64,000 nt of DNA from Candidatus Poribacteria bacterium (GCA_022826645.1 JAJDUM010000003.1:1-64000); one strand, 5' to 3'. Counted from the first letter of the stretch, positions 1 to 9,207 are shown. Made by a program: numbers and translations. Notes: generated from the sequence alone by a model not told the origin.

Positions 1-204
1 CCTTGCCGGGCAGTCGGGAGTGTGACAAAATATCTGTTGGGGATCCATGTGCTGACTCCTTTATTGTTGGGATACATAAAGATAGTCAGTGGATCCCCTC
101 CTTGTCAAGTCATTACTCCACACTTTACTGGAGTGCTACCGCCGTACTAGCAAGCCGGGCAGAAATCGTTTTATCGGGGCAGGGAGGCCCCTCCCACAAT
201 CAGA

Positions 205-363
205 TTGGGATTCAACTTTATAGAGGAACTCGATCCACAATGGATCCAAGAACGTGTATCCACATATCCCGACAAGCGGGGAATCATTGATCACATCAAG
301 GAAACTGGCGAAATCCCCGATGGCGTCAAGCCCATTCAAAACACCCACCTCCGAGTAAGTTAA
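205..363 (+). pseudogene. 3' remnant of an unrecognised gene
   Basis: Positions 151-363 are open, but there is no ATG. From about 208 the frame reads like real protein (FNFIEELDPQWIQERV, then IKETGEIPDGV) and stops at 361. Just upstream, an intergenic hairpin (GGGAGG/CCTCCC, about 179-195) and a GATTGGGATTCAA repeat word take over, so the 5' part looks replaced by repeat DNA. Family not recognised. A short inverted repeat (39-47 with 90-98) lies further upstream. A small intact gene using TTG at 205 cannot be excluded. Confidence 0.35.
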
Positions 364-406
364 GGCGGAATTTTCATGCCTAAAGGGATGGATACCCAGC
401 TGTTGA

Positions 407-544
407 TCGCAACGTGTTAAAGTAAAATCGACTAGAGGGATTCACGATGTTGGTATTGCGAAAGTTCAGAAATATGCTGATGCTTTTTTGCCTATCCTCC
501 GTGCCCATTGCCAAGAACACGGGGTGGCAGATGAAAATCAATAA
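407..544 (+). pseudogene. gene fragment, unrecognised
   Basis: This frame encodes a protein-like helical stretch (HDVGIAKVQKYADAF then LPILRAHCQEHG) and ends at 542-544, but has no start codon or ribosome site. It may be another piece of the locus at 205-363, now in a different frame. Inferred to be decayed sequence. The PQQ-type gene begins 28 bases downstream. Confidence 0.3.
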
Positions 545-572
545 ATATAACTTTTGAGAATGTGAGGCTATC

Positions 573-1850
573 ATGAAAAAGGTTACAGTTTTTTTAGTTA
601 TATCCGCGTTGCTGTGCGGCAGTATTTTAGCAGCAACAGCGACGGAATGGGCCCAGTGGCGGGGTCCCAATCGGGATGGGGTTTCTGGTGCAGTGGGGCT
701 ACTTAAGGAGTGGGCTGCGAGCGGTCCGAAAGTGCTGTGGAAACTCCCACTTGGAGAGGGATTTTCGGGCATCTCCGTTTCTCAAGGACGTGTCTATACG
801 ATGTTCTCCACAGGGAACGATGAGTTTGTCGTCTGCCTCAATGCTACGGATGGGCAGGAGATCTGGCGTTTCCGATCGGATGATAATTACCATGAGGGTC
901 AGGGGGGTAATGGACCGCGTGCGACACCGACGATTGACGGGGATCTCCTGTTTACAGTTAGCGCCCACGGCAAGCTGTATGCCTTGAACGCAGGGAACGG
1001 GGAAAAGGTCTGGTCACACGATCTGCAGCGAAAGTTCGGCAGCAAAATGCCGAGATGGGGGTTCAGCACATCACCGTTAGTTGATGGGGAGCTGCTTCTG
1101 GTAGAAGTCGGCGGGAAAGGTGAAAAATCCATCGTTGCTTTTAATAAAAAAAGTGGAGAGGTGATATGGAGTTCTCATAAAGACAAACTCGGATACTCAT
1201 CGCCTATCGCTATCACGGTCCAAGGGGTTCGACAAATCATCTGTTTTACAGGGACTAAATTGGTTTCAGTCTCTCCAACCGATGGAACAATTTACTGGCA
1301 GTATCCTTGGAAGACCGGCTACGATGTCAACGCCGCAACGCCAGTCTTTATCCCGCCGGATAAAGTCTTTATCTCCTCCGGGTACGATAAGGGTGCTGCT
1401 GTGCTACAGATGCGAGTTTTTATTTCGCACGATGATGATCGGACCGCAGTGGAGCAAATTAAGGAAAACCAAGGCAAAGTAAGGATTAGAGAGGTTTGGA
1501 AAAATCGTAAGATGAAGAACCAGTTTTCTTCATCAGTGCTTCACGAAAATTACTTGTATGGCTTCGACAACTCTATCTTAAAGTGTATTGAGGCAGACAC
1601 CGGCGAGGAACAGTGGAAGACCCGTGGATTCGGAAAGGGGACGGTGATACTCGCTGATGGTCACTTGATTATTCTCAGCGATCGCGGCAAGTTAGGGTTA
1701 GCTGAAGCAACGCCTGCAGGATACATAGAGAAGACAAGCGCGAAAGTGCTGAGTGGGCTGTGCTGGACTGCCCCAACCCTCGCGAATGGCAGACTTTATC
1801 TACGCAACGAAGAGGAGATCGTCTGTTTAAACATAACAGGGAAGCATTAA
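573..1850 (+). CDS. Secreted PQQ-type (BamB-like) beta-propeller protein
   Basis: A 425-residue protein with a clear Sec signal peptide (MKKVTVFLVISALL..., cleavage near residue 21). The mature start WAQWRGPNRDG is typical of quinoprotein-like propellers of planctomycete and poribacterial type. Repeated blade motifs follow the pattern ...GKLYALNAGNGEKVWSH and DTGEEQWKTRG, the Trp-docking signature of PQQ/BamB-like repeats. In this family the propeller either binds PQQ or is only a scaffold. No dedicated dehydrogenase catalytic residues can be pointed to, so a structural or binding role outside the cytoplasm is the safer inference. A close paralogue follows 99 bases downstream on the same strand, indicating tandem duplication. 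Substrate unknown. Confidence 0.88.
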   Translation: MKKVTVFLVISALLCGSILAATATEWAQWRGPNRDGVSGAVGLLKEWAASGPKVLWKLPLGEGFSGISVSQGRVYTMFSTGNDEFVVCLNATDGQEIWRFRSDDNYHEGQGGNGPRATPTIDGDLLFTVSAHGKLYALNAGNGEKVWSHDLQRKFGSKMPRWGFSTSPLVDGELLLVEVGGKGEKSIVAFNKKSGEVIWSSHKDKLGYSSPIAITVQGVRQIICFTGTKLVSVSPTDGTIYWQYPWKTGYDVNAATPVFIPPDKVFISSGYDKGAAVLQMRVFISHDDDRTAVEQIKENQGKVRIREVWKNRKMKNQFSSSVLHENYLYGFDNSILKCIEADTGEEQWKTRGFGKGTVILADGHLIILSDRGKLGLAEATPAGYIEKTSAKVLSGLCWTAPTLANGRLYLRNEEEIVCLNITGKH

Positions 1851-1876
1851 GAAATACAGACCTTACGCATTTCAGC

Positions 1877-1901
1877 GCGGGGCAAGATGCCCCGCCTACG
1901 G
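1877..1901 (+). repeat. Intergenic hairpin, GCGGGGCA stem, followed by CTACGG
   Basis: Perfect 8-bp stem GCGGGGCA-AGA-TGCCCCGC (1877-1895) followed by CTACGG, in the gap between the two PQQ-like genes. Identical stems occur at 22982 and 49679. It belongs to the window-wide family of hairpins trailed by CTAC. There is no T-run after it, so it is not an obvious intrinsic terminator. Confidence 0.8.
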
Positions 1902-1949
1902 TTGGCTGCGTAAATTTTAAAATATATTCATTATGTCAAGGAGATTTAT

Positions 1950-3206
1950 ATGACAATGGAAAATAGAGTTTATGTCTCGCTTAGAAGATGCGCTGTCGCG
2001 TTATTTGGACTTTGGTATTTAGCTGGTGCCGTGTTGAGTACCCAAGCGGCTGATCATAGCACAGCGGAGTGGCCGCAATGGCGGGGCCCCAATCGCGATG
2101 GAATTTCATCTGAAACCGGATTTATCAAAAACTGGCCCAAAGCAGGTCCCAAAGTCTTGTGGCACATTCCGTTGGGGGATGGCTACTCTGGTATCTCTAT
2201 CGCTCAAGGAAAAGCTTACACGATGTTTGCTGAAGGGAATGATGAGTTTGTGATCTGTCTGGATGCGTCCGACGGTAAGGAGATCTGGCGATTTCGGTCG
2301 GGTGGAAAATTCACTGAGCAACGCGGTGATGGTCCCCGCTCTATGCCGACTGTTGATGGTAATTCGGTGTTTGCGCTGGGGGCGGAAGGGAAACTCTATG
2401 CTTTAGACGCTCACAGCGGGACGAAGATATGGTCACACAATTTCGTAGAGGAGTTCGGCAGCAGCATACCGACCTGGGGGTTCTCTTCATCGCCTATAAT
2501 CGAAGGGAAGCTGGTTATAGTTGAAGCTGGTGGGAAAGATGAAAGAGCGATTGTCGCGTTCGATAAAGAGAGCGGTGATGTCGTATGGGCAACCCACACA
2601 GACGCGGTGGGGTATTCATCACCCATTTCTATCGATTTTGGTGGAGTTCGGCAGATCATTTTCCTAACGTCGAAGACGCTCGTCTCCGTGGCACCAGAGA
2701 ACGGGCAGGTTTACTGGAAATACTCTTGGCCAGAGGGCATCAATATCGCCACGCCGGTTTTCATTCCTGACGATAAGATCTTTATCTCCGCTTCCTACGA
2801 CAAGGGAGCCGTGCTCCTCAGAATAATAGCTAATGGAGATGGAATAGGGATTGAGGAGGTATGGAAGAGCCGCGTGATGAAAAACCATTTCAACTCATCG
2901 GTGCTTCAGGGCGAATATCTGTACGGATTCGACAACGCTATCTTAACGTGCATTGAGGTGAACACGGGCGAGGAGCAGTGGCGACACCGTGGTTTTGGGA
3001 AAGGTTCTCTGCTGCTTGCGGATGGCTGCTTGATCATCCTTGGCGAGGGCGGGAAACTGGCGTTGGCTGAAGCGTCTCCCGGCGAATATAGAGAAAAGGC
3101 TCTTTTTCAGTTGTTCGATGATAAGTGTTGGACTGTGCCAACGTTGGCTGGCGGGAAACTTTATCTCCGAAACCAGAAAGAGATGGTCTGTCTGGATTTG
3201 AGATAG
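1950..3206 (+). CDS. Secreted PQQ-type (BamB-like) beta-propeller protein, paralogue
   Basis: A 418-residue paralogue of the upstream gene with the same order of motifs (WPQWRGPNRDGIS near residue 43, then FGSSIPTWGFSSSP, DNAILTCIEVNTGEEQW). The start at 1950 is favoured by AAGGAGA five bases upstream. A second ATG two codons later is less well placed. The N-terminal hydrophobic segment (about residues 10-34) looks like a signal peptide with a longer n-region than its neighbour's. No haem or metal motif is seen. Probably periplasmic or surface-located. The pair probably arose by tandem duplication and may be co-transcribed. Confidence 0.88.
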   Translation: MTMENRVYVSLRRCAVALFGLWYLAGAVLSTQAADHSTAEWPQWRGPNRDGISSETGFIKNWPKAGPKVLWHIPLGDGYSGISIAQGKAYTMFAEGNDEFVICLDASDGKEIWRFRSGGKFTEQRGDGPRSMPTVDGNSVFALGAEGKLYALDAHSGTKIWSHNFVEEFGSSIPTWGFSSSPIIEGKLVIVEAGGKDERAIVAFDKESGDVVWATHTDAVGYSSPISIDFGGVRQIIFLTSKTLVSVAPENGQVYWKYSWPEGINIATPVFIPDDKIFISASYDKGAVLLRIIANGDGIGIEEVWKSRVMKNHFNSSVLQGEYLYGFDNAILTCIEVNTGEEQWRHRGFGKGSLLLADGCLIILGEGGKLALAEASPGEYREKALFQLFDDKCWTVPTLAGGKLYLRNQKEMVCLDLR

Positions 3207-3391
3207 ATATTAGTTCATTGGTGTATTAGTCCATGGGTTCATTAATAGTAAAACGTGAAACGTAATGCGTAAGAAGTACATTAGTACATTGGTTCATTGG
3301 AGTAATTGTCGTGTTTTGTCGAGATATGAATCTCGACCTACAGGCTACCCAGCAATTTAGATTACTTTAATTCTATTTAGGAGAAGGGTTT
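3207..3391 (+). repeat. Intergenic short repeats and CTAC hairpin
   Basis: Degenerate repeats of the word TTAGTNCATTGG occur at about 3210-3300, with an ACGTGAAACGTAATGCGT word at about 3251 that recurs inside the 5' end of the redoxin-like gene near 14450. A hairpin GTCGAGAT-ATGA-ATCTCGAC followed by CTACAGG lies at 3318-3344, and its near-copy is at 56941. The ribosome site of the next gene is at about 3380. Confidence 0.6.
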
Positions 3392-4744
3392 ATGTCCAAA
3401 GAGACGGACATTCGGATTCTGGATGTGGGCTATGATTTCGAGGAGTACCAATACCGCACCCCACTCAAGTTCGGTGGTGTCCCAATAGACAGCTGCGGAG
3501 TATTGAATGTGCAAGTTCAGGTGCGGACACGTGATGGGAAAGAGGCAGCGGGTTTAGGATCTATGACGCTTAGCAATGTGTGGGCGTTTCCACCACGTTA
3601 CGTCCCCTATGACCAGAGCCTTGAGGCGATGAAACGTCTCTCAGAACTGTTGGTTGAAGCCACCCGCGAGTGCAATCTGTGCGCCCACCCTGTAGATCTT
3701 TCCGAGGCGCTTGAAACTGAATTTCTGCGAATCGCGGTCGATCTCTCTGCAGAGATGCAGCTCACCGTCCCCATTCCGAAGCTTTGTACAGCGGTTACAG
3801 GAAGCCCTATTGACGCAGCGATCCACGACGGGTTCGGCAAAGCAAACGGTATCAACAGCTACGACGGGCTCAATGAAGAGTTCATGAGTCACGACCTTTC
3901 ACACTACCTCAATGAAAAATTCGCTGGTAAATATCTTGATCAGTACACCCTACGAAAACCGAAGTCACAGATGCCGCTCTACCATTTGGTTGGTGCGTTG
4001 GACCCACTGACCGACGCAGATCTTCCGAACCGTCTTGATGACGGACTGCCGGAGACATTGCCGGAGTGGATTGTCGCAGATGGCTTGACGCATCTAAAAA
4101 TTAAGTTGAACGGCGATGATCTGGATTGGGATGTGCAGCGGGTGCTCTCGATTGAGGAAGTCACCGCCGAAACACAGGCAAAGCAGGGTGTGAGTGAGTG
4201 GTACTACTCCGCGGACTTCAATGAGACGTGCCAAGATGTTGAGTATCTGTTGGCATTTCTTCACAGAATTCAGGAGGGTGAAGGACACGCTTTTGAAAGG
4301 TTAGCGTATATTGAGCAGCCGACCGATCGGGACCTCAAGGCACATCCTGAGAACAGAATGCACCGCGCAGCGGAGATTAAACCGGTCGTCATTGATGAGT
4401 CCCTGACCGACTTTGAAACTTTTCAACTCGCACGGGAACAGGGCTATTCTGGGGTCGCGCTCAAGGCGTGTAAGGGTCAATCTCAAGCGTTGCTGATGGG
4501 GGCTGCGGCGATTGGATATGATATGTTCTTGGCGGTACAGGATTTGACCTGTCCGGGGGCTTCATTCTTACATTCCGCGGGGTTGGCTGCACGGGTGCCG
4601 CGAGTTACTGCCATTGAGGGTAACGCTCGCCAGTTCTGTCCTGTTGCGAACGAGACGTGGAAGGATAAATTCCCCTCAATCTTTAATATCACTGATGGGA
4701 CAGTTGGCACCCATGTTCTAACAGGAAATGGGCTAGGACATTAG
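3392..4744 (+). CDS. Mandelate racemase / muconate lactonizing (enolase superfamily) enzyme
   Basis: A 450-residue member of the enolase superfamily, whose members abstract a proton alpha to a carboxylate at a Mg2+ centre. Visible residues fit the TIM-barrel active site: a KxK pair (K236, K238 in HLKIKLNG), metal ligands D275 (SADFNE), E308 (YIEQP) and D335/E336 (IDES), and K358 on the sixth strand (VALKACKG). That lysine pattern resembles the muconate lactonizing / dipeptide epimerase subgroup rather than mandelate racemase itself. AGGAG lies 7-8 bases before the start. No signal peptide, so cytoplasmic. Substrate cannot be assigned; an acid-sugar dehydratase or epimerase would fit the sugar-catabolic setting. 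Confidence 0.9.
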   Translation: MSKETDIRILDVGYDFEEYQYRTPLKFGGVPIDSCGVLNVQVQVRTRDGKEAAGLGSMTLSNVWAFPPRYVPYDQSLEAMKRLSELLVEATRECNLCAHPVDLSEALETEFLRIAVDLSAEMQLTVPIPKLCTAVTGSPIDAAIHDGFGKANGINSYDGLNEEFMSHDLSHYLNEKFAGKYLDQYTLRKPKSQMPLYHLVGALDPLTDADLPNRLDDGLPETLPEWIVADGLTHLKIKLNGDDLDWDVQRVLSIEEVTAETQAKQGVSEWYYSADFNETCQDVEYLLAFLHRIQEGEGHAFERLAYIEQPTDRDLKAHPENRMHRAAEIKPVVIDESLTDFETFQLAREQGYSGVALKACKGQSQALLMGAAAIGYDMFLAVQDLTCPGASFLHSAGLAARVPRVTAIEGNARQFCPVANETWKDKFPSIFNITDGTVGTHVLTGNGLGH

Positions 4745-4831
4745 CGGAAGTACCTTGATTAATAAAATTGAATTGAGAATAAACACAATGAAGACACCGA
4801 CGGTTATAGATTTATCTTGCAGTTGTAGGGC

Positions 4832-5051
4832 TATATAATAACGCAAGTTGCTAATTGTCACACCCGCTCGGCTTGGATAGACATATCCAAGTCTCGGACT
4901 CTCCCTGATAAGATCGGGCCAGGCGGAACGGAGCCATCTTTGTGCGTATGCAGTGGATTTGTCAATCCATTGCGAGCAGGAATTGATTCAATGTAGCTTT
5001 CATTCGTTCGGTTTGCAACGTTTTCTATAACTCGCAACTTAGTTTATAATA
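4832..5051. mobile_element. MITE-like intergenic element (low certainty)
   Basis: The gap 4745-5090 has no convincing gene. Its ends carry an imperfect inverted repeat: TATAATAACGCAAGTTGC near 4834-4851 matches the reverse complement of GCAACTTAGTTTATAATA (5034-5051). Two internal hairpins are visible, CTTGGATA/TATCCAAG (4872-4891) and GCAGTGGATT/AATCCATTGC (4950-4973). The architecture suggests a small non-autonomous element, but no second complete copy is seen. Confidence 0.35.
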
Positions 5052-5090
5052 GAGTGCTCATCGCAAAATGCATTTGGGTTAATCGGTTGG

Positions 5091-5594
5091 TTAAGACGAA
5101 CTTTCGCCTGCTTGTCTGCTCACCGCATCAATCAGTTTGCTGCTAAGTCGAAAACCTCTTTGATTCAGTTGCAGCAGCAGTGGTTGAACAGCATCAATTC
5201 TTGCCGATTGTTTTGCAAACAGTAGAAAACCTGCGATACCTGTGACATGCAAGCCCGCCGATTGAGCAACTTTTCGCCCACGTCGGTCATCAAGGAACAC
5301 AGTTGTCACGCCTAGTTCTGTTGCTAATACAACCGTTTCAGCTTCCCCTTTGTCGAGTGTTGGCATCAACATCGCCACCGCTTGTGTGTTAGAAACGGCT
5401 CTTCTTCTGACAAAAACCGCTTGCAATAATTCTTTTGCTCCCGGTTTGCCTTCCCCGCGCACAACGACTTCCGTCCAAACCTCATCGGCAACGTAAAGCG
5501 TTTCGATTAAAGCTCCCAAAGTTTCCCACTGTCCGATGATAGACACACCAATCAGAAATGAGGCATCAGCGACTGCGGTCACTGGCGAAGCCAT
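5091..5594 (-). CDS. DUF3368-type PIN-domain toxin
   Basis: A 167-residue PIN-fold protein of the DUF3368 kind, usually the toxin of UPF0175/DUF3368 toxin-antitoxin pairs and a presumed Mg2+-dependent RNase. Acidic positions are visible: D in VADASFLI, E in the EVWTEV segment, E in GEAETVVLA and the DD of VFLDDRRGR, so the nuclease site looks intact. Its start overlaps the end of the upstream antitoxin gene by 16 bases, implying translational coupling. The RNA target is unknown. Apart from the pair it has no functional link to its neighbours, consistent with an acquired addiction module. Confidence 0.85.
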   Translation of the reverse strand: MASPVTAVADASFLIGVSIIGQWETLGALIETLYVADEVWTEVVVRGEGKPGAKELLQAVFVRRRAVSNTQAVAMLMPTLDKGEAETVVLATELGVTTVFLDDRRGRKVAQSAGLHVTGIAGFLLFAKQSARIDAVQPLLLQLNQRGFRLSSKLIDAVSRQAGESSS

Positions 5595-5851
5595 TCGGCA
5601 CTCTCCAATTCTTGCTGAATTTCCTCATCATCATATTCAGCAATAGGAATACCCTGCTGACTCAAAAACTGAATAAAATCCCATAGGTGCATCTCTGCCA
5701 ACTTCGCAGCTTGTCCTAAGGAAAGGATATTACGCTGAAAGAAGGTGACTGCAAGCAACTGCTTCACTTCTTCAGTGAGTTTCTCTCCGTCGTAGCCTGC
5801 GACCGAAAGTGGGATTGCAAGTTCGCTTGGTAGGTCTAATGTGATATCCAT
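5579..5851 (-). CDS. UPF0175 family antitoxin
   Basis: A 90-residue protein starting MDITLDLPSEL, with the characteristic ILSLGQAAKLAEM helix-turn-helix-like block and FIQFLSQQGIPIAEYDDEE near the C-terminus. This matches UPF0175, the usual antitoxin partner of DUF3368 PIN toxins. It lies directly upstream of the toxin with a 16-base overlap. In this family the antitoxin binds and masks the toxin and commonly represses its own operon; that is family knowledge, and no operator was identified here. Confidence 0.88.
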   Translation of the reverse strand: MDITLDLPSELAIPLSVAGYDGEKLTEEVKQLLAVTFFQRNILSLGQAAKLAEMHLWDFIQFLSQQGIPIAEYDDEEIQQELESAEWLRQ

Positions 5852-5918
5852 CTCAACAACCTTCCTCTCTTTTTCAGCGCTTCAGGGCGGTAGTCATTGA
5901 TAATAACATCAGAAGTTT

Positions 5919-6692
5919 CTATTCCGTTTTGTTTCCTTGCTTGATAAATGAACTCAACAGATCTACGGGTATCGGGAAAACGAGTGTTGAGTTTTTCTCG
6001 GCTGCAACTTCAATCAGCGCTTGCAGGTAACGCAGTTGGATACCGATCGGATTTCTGCTTAAAGTGGTTGCGGCTTCCGTTAAGGCTTCGGACGATTCCA
6101 ACTCTCCCGTAGCGTGGGTGAATTTAGCCCGGCGTTCCCGTTCGGCTTCTGCTTGTTTTGCCATTGCCCGTTGCATCTCTGCGGGCAGGTCTACATGCTT
6201 AATCTCCATAGAGATGACGCTGATGCCCCACGTTTCGCTGTTCCTTTGGATAATTTCTTCCAACTCTTCATTCAGTTTTTCGCGCTCTGACAAGAGGTCA
6301 TCAAGTTCTGCACTTCCAAGCACGCTTCGGAGTGTTGTTTGCGCCAATTGACTGATTGCGAACCCAAAATCTTCGACCTCGACCACTGCTTTTGCCGCCT
6401 CCACGATTCGGAAGGTTAAAACAGCGTTCACACTTACCGAGACGTTGTCCTTGGTAATTACATCCTGCGGTGTCACGTCCTGTACGACAGTCCGAAGACT
6501 CACACGCTGCATCCGTTCAATCCAGAAGGGTATGAGTAACACGAATCCGGGACCCCTTGCCCCGGTCAAGCGTCCCAACCGGAACACAACTGCCCTCTCA
6601 TATTCTTTGAGGATCCGCACAGAAGTCAGCATCGCTATCACGAGAACAACCATCGCGATCCCCAGTTCGTTCATAAAGTTGATTTGCGGCAT
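5919..6692 (-). CDS. Slipin / SPFH (band 7, stomatin-like) membrane protein
   Basis: A 257-residue SPFH protein: one N-terminal membrane segment (about residues 8-25), then the slipin signature [17 protein letters not shown], the PGFVLLIPF motif, and a coiled region ([11 protein letters not shown]). The C-terminal segment ([11 protein letters not shown] then FPIPVDLL) is typical of bacterial slipins. These proteins form membrane-bound oligomers or microdomains and are often encoded with an NfeD protease-like partner, but no NfeD gene is visible here. The start is supported by AAGGAG 6-7 bases upstream. It is followed downstream by the toxin-antitoxin pair and preceded by a secreted prenyltransferase-repeat protein. 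Confidence 0.92.
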   Translation of the reverse strand: MPQINFMNELGIAMVVLVIAMLTSVRILKEYERAVVFRLGRLTGARGPGFVLLIPFWIERMQRVSLRTVVQDVTPQDVITKDNVSVSVNAVLTFRIVEAAKAVVEVEDFGFAISQLAQTTLRSVLGSAELDDLLSEREKLNEELEEIIQRNSETWGISVISMEIKHVDLPAEMQRAMAKQAEAERERRAKFTHATGELESSEALTEAATTLSRNPIGIQLRYLQALIEVAAEKNSTLVFPIPVDLLSSFIKQGNKTE

Positions 6693-6742
6693 TTACTTCT
6701 CCTTCTCTCTAATTTATTGAAAACAGTAAACCTAATTCAGTA

Positions 6743-7765
6743 TTATTTGCCTTTGATTCTTTCTGCATATATTGCCCATAGCGCAAAGCAGGTGGTTTGT
6801 AAATTCGCCGTTGGCTGTTTTAGTTCAATGGGGGTCGCACTGACGAAACTTCCATCTTCCCCTTGCACCTCCCTCAAATATCCTAGCGCGACCTGATCCG
6901 CGTTCAATGGATCCTCCCCGATCACCAACGCGAGAACCGCATAGGCGGTGATTTCCGGGTCACTCGGCGCACCTTTCCACATACCAAACCCACCATCATC
7001 ATTTTGCATCTGCTTTAGCCACACAAGTTGCTCATCAATATTATAGGCAATCGATAATCCCTGCAACACCCACGACGTTACAAGAACATTAGACCGCGCC
7101 CCCGGTTCCATTGACCACCCGCCATCGTAATTGATGCGACCGGCAAGCCAATCGGCAGCTTTGGTAACAAGTTCAGACTCCCGGTCAAAGTCAAGCAGTC
7201 CAAACCCCGTTAAAACAGCCCCTGTATAGAGAGGATTGCCAGGTTGGCGGATTTCACGGCCCCAACTTCCGTCTTCCTTCTGGGCATCCTCGAGCCATTT
7301 GAGCGCGTTAAAGTGGGCTTCCCAATATTCTACTGCTTCGGCTCGCTTTAGTGCAATAGCGGCAAAAATAGTATGAGCGACATTTCCGTTCCAACTTCCG
7401 TCGGATTTCTGATGTTTTACTAAATAGCTAACTCCTCGACGGATGACACCTGACCCCGAGCCCTGGTCTTTTAGCATCAGTGCCTGCATTGCAAATGCCG
7501 TAACTTCAATATCACTCTCTCCGCCCGGTATGAGGGGCCAACCGCCATCATCGTTCTGATGTTTGAGAATATACGACGCAGCTTGCTCAATGGTGTCATA
7601 GGGTGATTTCGCTGCCATCCCCGCGGTTGTGTGTAGACTCAGTGCGACCAGAAGTAGACAGATCCACAACTTAGAAAAAGGGTGTTGTTGGACAATAGGA
7701 AAAGGGAAATTGGATGAGGGAGCGCAGGAACGCAGTTTTCTACTTTCCATGTTTCTTGGTCTCAA
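6743..7765 (-). CDS. Secreted prenyltransferase / squalene-oxidase repeat protein
   Basis: A 340-residue protein with a hydrophobic signal segment (LWICLLLVALSLH, about residues 34-46) followed by repeated alpha/alpha-barrel motifs: HQNDDGGWP, HQKSDGSWN, AQKEDGSWG, INYDGGWS, MQNDDGGFG, VQGEDGSF. These QxxDGGW-type repeats define prenyltransferase/squalene-cyclase-like toroids. The exported form lacks a recognisable cyclase DxDD motif, so catalysis cannot be claimed; binding or a lyase-like role is possible. The start is taken as TTG at 7765 because AAAGGAGG sits six bases before it. The next ATG is 15 bases downstream and poorly spaced. Confidence 0.85.
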   Translation of the reverse strand: MRPRNMESRKLRSCAPSSNFPFPIVQQHPFSKLWICLLLVALSLHTTAGMAAKSPYDTIEQAASYILKHQNDDGGWPLIPGGESDIEVTAFAMQALMLKDQGSGSGVIRRGVSYLVKHQKSDGSWNGNVAHTIFAAIALKRAEAVEYWEAHFNALKWLEDAQKEDGSWGREIRQPGNPLYTGAVLTGFGLLDFDRESELVTKAADWLAGRINYDGGWSMEPGARSNVLVTSWVLQGLSIAYNIDEQLVWLKQMQNDDGGFGMWKGAPSDPEITAYAVLALVIGEDPLNADQVALGYLREVQGEDGSFVSATPIELKQPTANLQTTCFALWAIYAERIKGK

Positions 7766-7829
7766 TTTCTGCCTCCTTTCGGGGTAAGCGGATGTAGATT
7801 GCCGAGTAATTTATCGAGTACCCCCTCGC

Positions 7830-8957
7830 TTAACTCGCGTGCGGTTCCACAACGACCTTATAGACCCCCTCCTCACCAAGCATCTGGATGCCTTCTTCTA
7901 GATCGGTTAAGGGAATATGATGGGTAATTAGATCTTTCAGGGGCACTTGGGTTCGCTCTAAGAAATCGAGGGCGGTCTGGAATTGGATCTGTGGATATGC
8001 CCACACACCACAGATATCAAGATCTTTGTTGCAGATTTGGTGTGGACGCACATTGACGGAGCCTGAGTCGGTGTAGTGGCCCACCTCGATGACTTTGCCC
8101 CCACGACGGACAAGGTCAAGGGCTTCGGCGAAGACACCCGGTATCCCAGCACATTCGATTGCGATGTCCGCGCCCGCTCCGCTTGTGAGATCCTGGACCT
8201 GCTCGAGGCGTTGTTCGGGAGATGTATCACCAACGTTTATGACGACATCTGCTCCCATGTGTTGCGCCATATCTAAGCGACTATCCACAATATCGGTGGC
8301 GATGATTGTGCCCGCGCCGGTGCTACGGAGTACGGCGATTACGAGAAGCCCAATGGGACCGCAACCAAGGACCACAACACTATCCCCGATGCCGTAACCC
8401 GCCCCAACTTGTGGTACCCCCGGTGCATGGGCGCGTTCTACCGCACGGGTTGCAACCGCGACTGGCTCGGTTAGGACGCGCAGCTCTTTAGGGACGCCCT
8501 CTGACACCTTAAACACCCAAGAGTTGCCGTGGATGTAGGTGTACTCAGAAAACTCGCCGGTCAGATAGGGTGGGGTTTCACAGTTGCTGAATCCGTAGAT
8601 TGTTCGGCTCGTACAGAGGGTCGGACGGTGCGGAAACCGCAGGCAGTAGTAGCATTTTCCGCAGTTCTTTGAGCCGGGGACCACGGTTACCGGATCACCC
8701 TCTTTAATCGGGCCGCCCATCACATTCATCACCTGATTCGCATTTTTGCCAATTTCAGCAACAGTGCCGACGACTTCATGCCCCGGAATTACGGGGAAGT
8801 TGAGATTTGTATGACCGAGATACATGTGCTTGTCGCTACCACAAATTCCGACCTGGTCTACTTGAAGTAGTAGCGCATCGTCGGCGGGGGTTGGTTTATC
8901 AAATTCACGAATTTCAATTTGTCCCGGTTCTGGCATCACGGCAGCTTGTACTTGCAT
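7830..8957 (-). CDS. Zinc-dependent medium-chain alcohol/polyol dehydrogenase
   Basis: A 375-residue MDR-family dehydrogenase. The catalytic zinc site is visible (GICGSDKHMYLG with its Cys, and PGHEVVG). The structural zinc lobe has four Cys in CGKCYYC...TLC. The NAD(P) Rossmann motif is VVLGCGPIGLL. The pattern resembles threonine 3-dehydrogenase and sorbitol dehydrogenase relatives, which oxidise secondary alcohols or polyols. The exact substrate cannot be read from sequence. Cytoplasmic. Its upstream gap holds a small MITE-like element at 9080-9207 that could affect its promoter region. Confidence 0.92.
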   Translation of the reverse strand: MQVQAAVMPEPGQIEIREFDKPTPADDALLLQVDQVGICGSDKHMYLGHTNLNFPVIPGHEVVGTVAEIGKNANQVMNVMGGPIKEGDPVTVVPGSKNCGKCYYCLRFPHRPTLCTSRTIYGFSNCETPPYLTGEFSEYTYIHGNSWVFKVSEGVPKELRVLTEPVAVATRAVERAHAPGVPQVGAGYGIGDSVVVLGCGPIGLLVIAVLRSTGAGTIIATDIVDSRLDMAQHMGADVVINVGDTSPEQRLEQVQDLTSGAGADIAIECAGIPGVFAEALDLVRRGGKVIEVGHYTDSGSVNVRPHQICNKDLDICGVWAYPQIQFQTALDFLERTQVPLKDLITHHIPLTDLEEGIQMLGEEGVYKVVVEPHAS

Positions 8958-9079
8958 TTTGAAAACTCCTTATATTTGTATTTTATGTATGTTTGCTTTC
9001 CTTCATTTACTATATCTCCATTGTGGTTGTCTGATTTTTATGGCGAGTTCGGGATCAGGAGATCCCTCCCACAGGAGAA

Positions 9080-9207
9080 TTATGGTGAACGTTAGAATTA
9101 CTTGAACACTCTGTAGGCGCAGTCCCCGATAAATCGGGACAGGTGGCAACAGCATCTACCAAATATGGGGGGCGAAAGTGTCTACATATTTTGATAATTC
9201 ACTATAA
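9080..9207. mobile_element. MITE-like element, TTATGG family, 128 bp
   Basis: The ends form a 31-base terminal inverted repeat with 20 of 31 matches by hand. The left end begins TTATGGTGAACGTTAGAATT; the right end, reverse-complemented, begins TTATAGTGAATTATC, and both finish in ACACT. A CCCGAT/ATCGGG hairpin lies inside. The terminal TA on both sides is compatible with TA target duplication. Related copies lie at 13636, 49468 and 55468. The rest of the gap 8958-9309 shows no gene. Confidence 0.6.

Noticed and set aside
1877..1901. GCGGGGCA hairpin as an intrinsic terminator of the first PQQ-like gene
   Set aside because: No T-run follows and the same stem occurs in two other unrelated gaps with the CTAC suffix, so it is better explained as a dispersed repeat.
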